Assembly (NCBI GenBank): GCA_937950105.1
Contig: CALFEM010000074.1
Coordinates: forward strand, 1 to 7,099
DNA from: an uncultured Alphaproteobacteria bacterium
GTDB lineage: Bacteria > Pseudomonadota > Alphaproteobacteria > Rhizobiales > Hyphomicrobiaceae
Reading direction: 5' to 3'
DNA length: 7,099 bases
Shown here: positions 5,066-7,099 of the stretch, piece by piece
Layout of the letters: each line of letters starts with the position of its first letter
Position numbering within the stretch: position 1 is the stretch's first letter
Notes under the pieces: model-generated
Database searches by the model: none
What the model was told of the DNA's origin: nothing
What the model saw: the letters and a program-made list of their open reading frames with translations, nothing else
Program-made: the position numbers and the translations under genes

Positions 5066-6930
5066 CCGACGGCGCGCAGCGCTTCCGACATGGCTGCGTG
5101 CGCGTAGGCATCCCATGCCGTATCCGAGCTGGCGAGCACCACGTTGCCGAAGCGCTGCTGCACCAGCGCCGTGTCGCGCTCTATGGCGTCGACGTCGTCG
5201 TACAGCGAACTCGGCGCATACGAGTAACCGTGTGACCAGCGGTTGACGGTGATGGCCTGGATGTCGCGCTCCGCGTCGAAGCCGCCGCCGCGCAGCATGC
5301 CGTCGAGATCGGTGCGAATACGCGTCTCGATCTCGGCGTAGGGTGTATCGAGCAGCCACTGGCGGCCCATGCGCGCCTGCGTGCGTGCGTCGAGCCCCTG
5401 GTTCTGGGCGAGCGGCACGTGCACGAGCTGCAGCCCCATCGGCTCGGCGGGCGTCTGCGGAAAGCGGTAGGCGCCCATGCTGACGGGATAGTCGAGCTTG
5501 ACGGTCGAGAGGAAGCTCTTCGGGCCGGCGATCTTGTGCACGCCGAGGCGGGCGAAGCTCTCCCAGTTGCGCAGCAGAACCTTGGTGTAGAGCAGCGGCG
5601 AGCGCACGTTGGACGCAATATGCTCGGCGGCGTTGGCGGGCAGCTCGGGAAAGATGTGCGGGGCGACGACGCCGAAGGTCGCGATCACGCAATGGCGCGC
5701 GTTGACGCGACGCAGTTCGCCGCCGCGCACGTAGCCGATGTCGACGCCGCCGCGGGTGTTGCGTATCGCGACCGCGGTCGAATTGAGCCGCAGCCGCACG
5801 CGCGCGCCAGATGAGTCGAGCTGCGCATAGTCGAAACGCTGCGTGACGAGATCGTCGATGCTGCCGGCCTGCGCGACGGCCGGGATCAGCGCGCGCACGA
5901 GCGCGCGGGCGAGCGTGGCGTTGCCGTCGGGGAAGTGGTGGACATAGGGCTCCTCGCCGTGGCCGCTGTCGAGGTCCTCGGCGATGCCGATCGCCTCGGC
6001 GCCGGGGAATCCGTCGGACATGGCGTCCTGCGCGGGGATCGCGTCGACGCCGAGGCCATAGTTGTCGTGCGGGCGCCCTTCGAAGAAGCTCGCCGCCTCC
6101 TCCGGCAGATTGCAGACGCCGGTGAGGAAATCGCGATAGCTGATGCGCGAGGTGTGCTTGAGCTTCGTCTCCTTGTCCTGATGTGCGAGATAGTCGCGCG
6201 TGCCGGCGAACAGTTCGCCGAGCCCGGCGCGTGTTTCGGGCTTCAACGGGCAGTCGGCAAGGAAAGCGGCGATGTCGCGTGCGTTCGGATTGTCCGGCGC
6301 AAACTCGTCGAAGCCGAGCAGCATCGGATCGCCGGTGACGAGACGATCCTGGCCGAAGCTCGCGGCATCGAACCACACGCCGCGCGACAGGCCGAGGCCA
6401 GGATAGAGTTTGCGATGGAAAACGCTCTCGTCGTAGAAGCGCTCGGCGTCGATGCCGAGGCTCGACAGCAAAGGAGCGAGTTCGCCCGCATACTTGGTGC
6501 GGGGTGACACCATGCTTTCGGAGCCGCCATAGCCGACGATCATGCGCCCGCCGGCGTCGAGTTCGCAGCGCCGCGCGTGGCCGCCGAAGTCGTCATGGTT
6601 GTCGAGAACGAGGATGCGTGCGCCCGCATGCTTCTGTGCGTAGGACCACGCGGCGGTGAGGCCGGCCAGACCGCCACCGACCACAACGAGATCGTAGTCC
6701 TCGCCGATGGCGATGCGATCGATGTCGTAGCGGCGTCCTTCGCGACCGACGGCGTGCATGATCTCGAAGGCGGCGTCGGTCGAGCCGCGCAGTCCCGTCA
6801 AGGCAGGCGGATAGGGTGCCACGCCCTGAGCCGATGCTCGGCGCATGACGAGATCTCGCGGCGCCAGACCGGCCGCGATTGTGAGTGCGATCCCGTCGAG
6901 AAAATCCCGCCGCGTAATGCCGCGCCGCAT
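5053..6930 (-). CDS. Tat-exported FAD-dependent oxidoreductase, spermidine dehydrogenase-like
   Basis: This is a 625-residue flavoprotein probably acting in the periplasm. From the chosen ATG (6928-6930) the protein opens MRRGITRRDFL, a twin-arginine signal (R7-R8). A hydrophobic stretch (about 12-23) and a possible cleavage after ASA (32-34) follow. FAD binding is shown by DLVVVGGGLAGL (80-91, GxGxxG) with D110 ending the second strand, then HDDFGGHARR (112-121) and YGGSES (134-139). The C-terminal flavin segment is near 595-620 (VVLASSDTAWDAYAHAAMSEAL). The organisation and length of about 620 residues resemble proteins annotated as spermidine dehydrogenase (SpdH) or NAD(P)-binding protein. 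Substrate is unproven; a polyamine or other amine is possible. An upstream in-frame ATG at 7051-7053 would add 41 residues and bury the Tat motif, so I reject it. The gene is transcribed toward the glycan genes and overlaps the last by 13 bp. Confidence 0.85.
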   Translation of the reverse strand: MRRGITRRDFLDGIALTIAAGLAPRDLVMRRASAQGVAPYPPALTGLRGSTDAAFEIMHAVGREGRRYDIDRIAIGEDYDLVVVGGGLAGLTAAWSYAQKHAGARILVLDNHDDFGGHARRCELDAGGRMIVGYGGSESMVSPRTKYAGELAPLLSSLGIDAERFYDESVFHRKLYPGLGLSRGVWFDAASFGQDRLVTGDPMLLGFDEFAPDNPNARDIAAFLADCPLKPETRAGLGELFAGTRDYLAHQDKETKLKHTSRISYRDFLTGVCNLPEEAASFFEGRPHDNYGLGVDAIPAQDAMSDGFPGAEAIGIAEDLDSGHGEEPYVHHFPDGNATLARALVRALIPAVAQAGSIDDLVTQRFDYAQLDSSGARVRLRLNSTAVAIRNTRGGVDIGYVRGGELRRVNARHCVIATFGVVAPHIFPELPANAAEHIASNVRSPLLYTKVLLRNWESFARLGVHKIAGPKSFLSTVKLDYPVSMGAYRFPQTPAEPMGLQLVHVPLAQNQGLDARTQARMGRQWLLDTPYAEIETRIRTDLDGMLRGGGFDAERDIQAITVNRWSHGYSYAPSSLYDDVDAIERDTALVQQRFGNVVLASSDTAWDAYAHAAMSEALRAVGQLD

Positions 6931-6960
6931 GACTGCCCACTGCGAAACATTGCGGGCAGC

Positions 6961-6990
6961 ATCATTCTGCGACAGGCGCAGTGCTGGCAA
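6961..6990 (-). promoter_or_regulatory. Possible promoter of the FAD oxidoreductase gene
   Basis: On the minus strand, TTGCCA (6985-6990) matches the -35 consensus at five of six positions and AATGAT (6961-6966) matches the -10 at four of six, 18 bases apart. A start near 6954 would leave a leader of about 24 bases before the ATG at 6930. That would also exclude the farther upstream ATG at 7053. Weak to moderate call. Confidence 0.3.
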
Positions 6991-7064
6991 GGGAGATTGC
7001 TGTTGCGGGCGGCGCGACGAAAGCGGCCCCTCGCGATGGACCTGGAGCATCATCCGATCGCACG

Positions 7065-7083
7065 GAATCGCCTTCGGCGATTC
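7065..7083. repeat. Perfect 8-bp-stem hairpin upstream of the FAD oxidoreductase gene
   Basis: GAATCGCC and GGCGATTC flank a 3-base loop (TTC on plus, GAA on minus). It lies about 135 bp upstream of the chosen start of the minus-strand gene. Neither strand has a T run after it, so an intrinsic terminator is unlikely. It could be the end of a gene beyond the window, an operator, or a small interspersed repeat. Confidence 0.45.
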
Positions 7084-7099
7084 AGCGGTCGGATAAAGA

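Noticed and set aside
4475..6376. 633-codon minus-strand open frame across the sugar transferase and oxidoreductase genes
   Set aside because: Its product is an Arg/Ala-rich string with no domain motif. It runs in another frame of the same strand as the clear FAD enzyme and antisense to the sugar transferase. Long empty frames are expected opposite G+C-rich genes.
6931..7053. N-terminal extension of the FAD oxidoreductase from an upstream ATG
   Set aside because: The extra 41 residues have no family resemblance and would place the Tat motif nearly 50 residues in. A possible promoter also falls inside this stretch.

Overview
This window is G+C-rich DNA from a proteobacterium, most likely an alphaproteobacterium. 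I infer this from codon use, the style of the Rrf2 regulator and the polysaccharide proteins; no rRNA or other firm marker is present. I see no tRNA, rRNA, CRISPR array, insertion sequence or phage gene. The content is ordinary chromosomal accessory DNA: six protein genes (one cut by the left edge) and short intergenic regions. Several of these regions carry inverted or tandem repeats.

Layout, left to right. (1) 2-319, plus strand: 3' part of a small DUF302-like protein. (2) 320-584: a 265-bp gap with a palindrome and a hairpin next to the DUF302 stop, an 8-bp-period repeat, and a 15-bp dyad just before the next gene. (3) 585-1061, plus: an Rrf2-family transcription regulator that lacks the usual Fe-S cysteines. 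(4) 1062-1262: a 201-bp gap holding a dyad, a possible -10 box and a 5' UTR hairpin. (5) 1263-3224, plus, TTG start: a membrane-bound UDP-sugar 4,6-dehydratase of the WbpM/FlaA1/PglF type. (6) 3225-3374: a gap with a terminator-like hairpin and a palindrome. (7) 3375-4502, plus: a GT4 glycosyltransferase. (8) 4499-5065, plus: a small membrane phosphoglycosyl transferase, coupled to gene 7 by an ATGA overlap. (9) 5053-6930, minus: a Tat-exported FAD oxidoreductase resembling spermidine dehydrogenase. Its 3' end overlaps gene 8 tail-to-tail by 13 bp. (10) 6931-7099: the upstream region of gene 9, with a possible promoter and a perfect 8-bp-stem hairpin at the edge.

Genes 5, 7 and 8 form a logical set for starting a glycan on a lipid carrier. 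The dehydratase makes a UDP-4-keto-6-deoxy-HexNAc precursor, the phosphoglycosyl transferase loads a sugar phosphate onto undecaprenyl phosphate at the inner membrane, and the GT4 enzyme adds a further sugar. The enzyme that would finish the sugar (a 4-reductase or aminotransferase), a flippase and a polymerase are absent here and must lie elsewhere if the pathway is complete. The Rrf2 regulator and the exported oxidoreductase have no evident link to this pathway beyond position.
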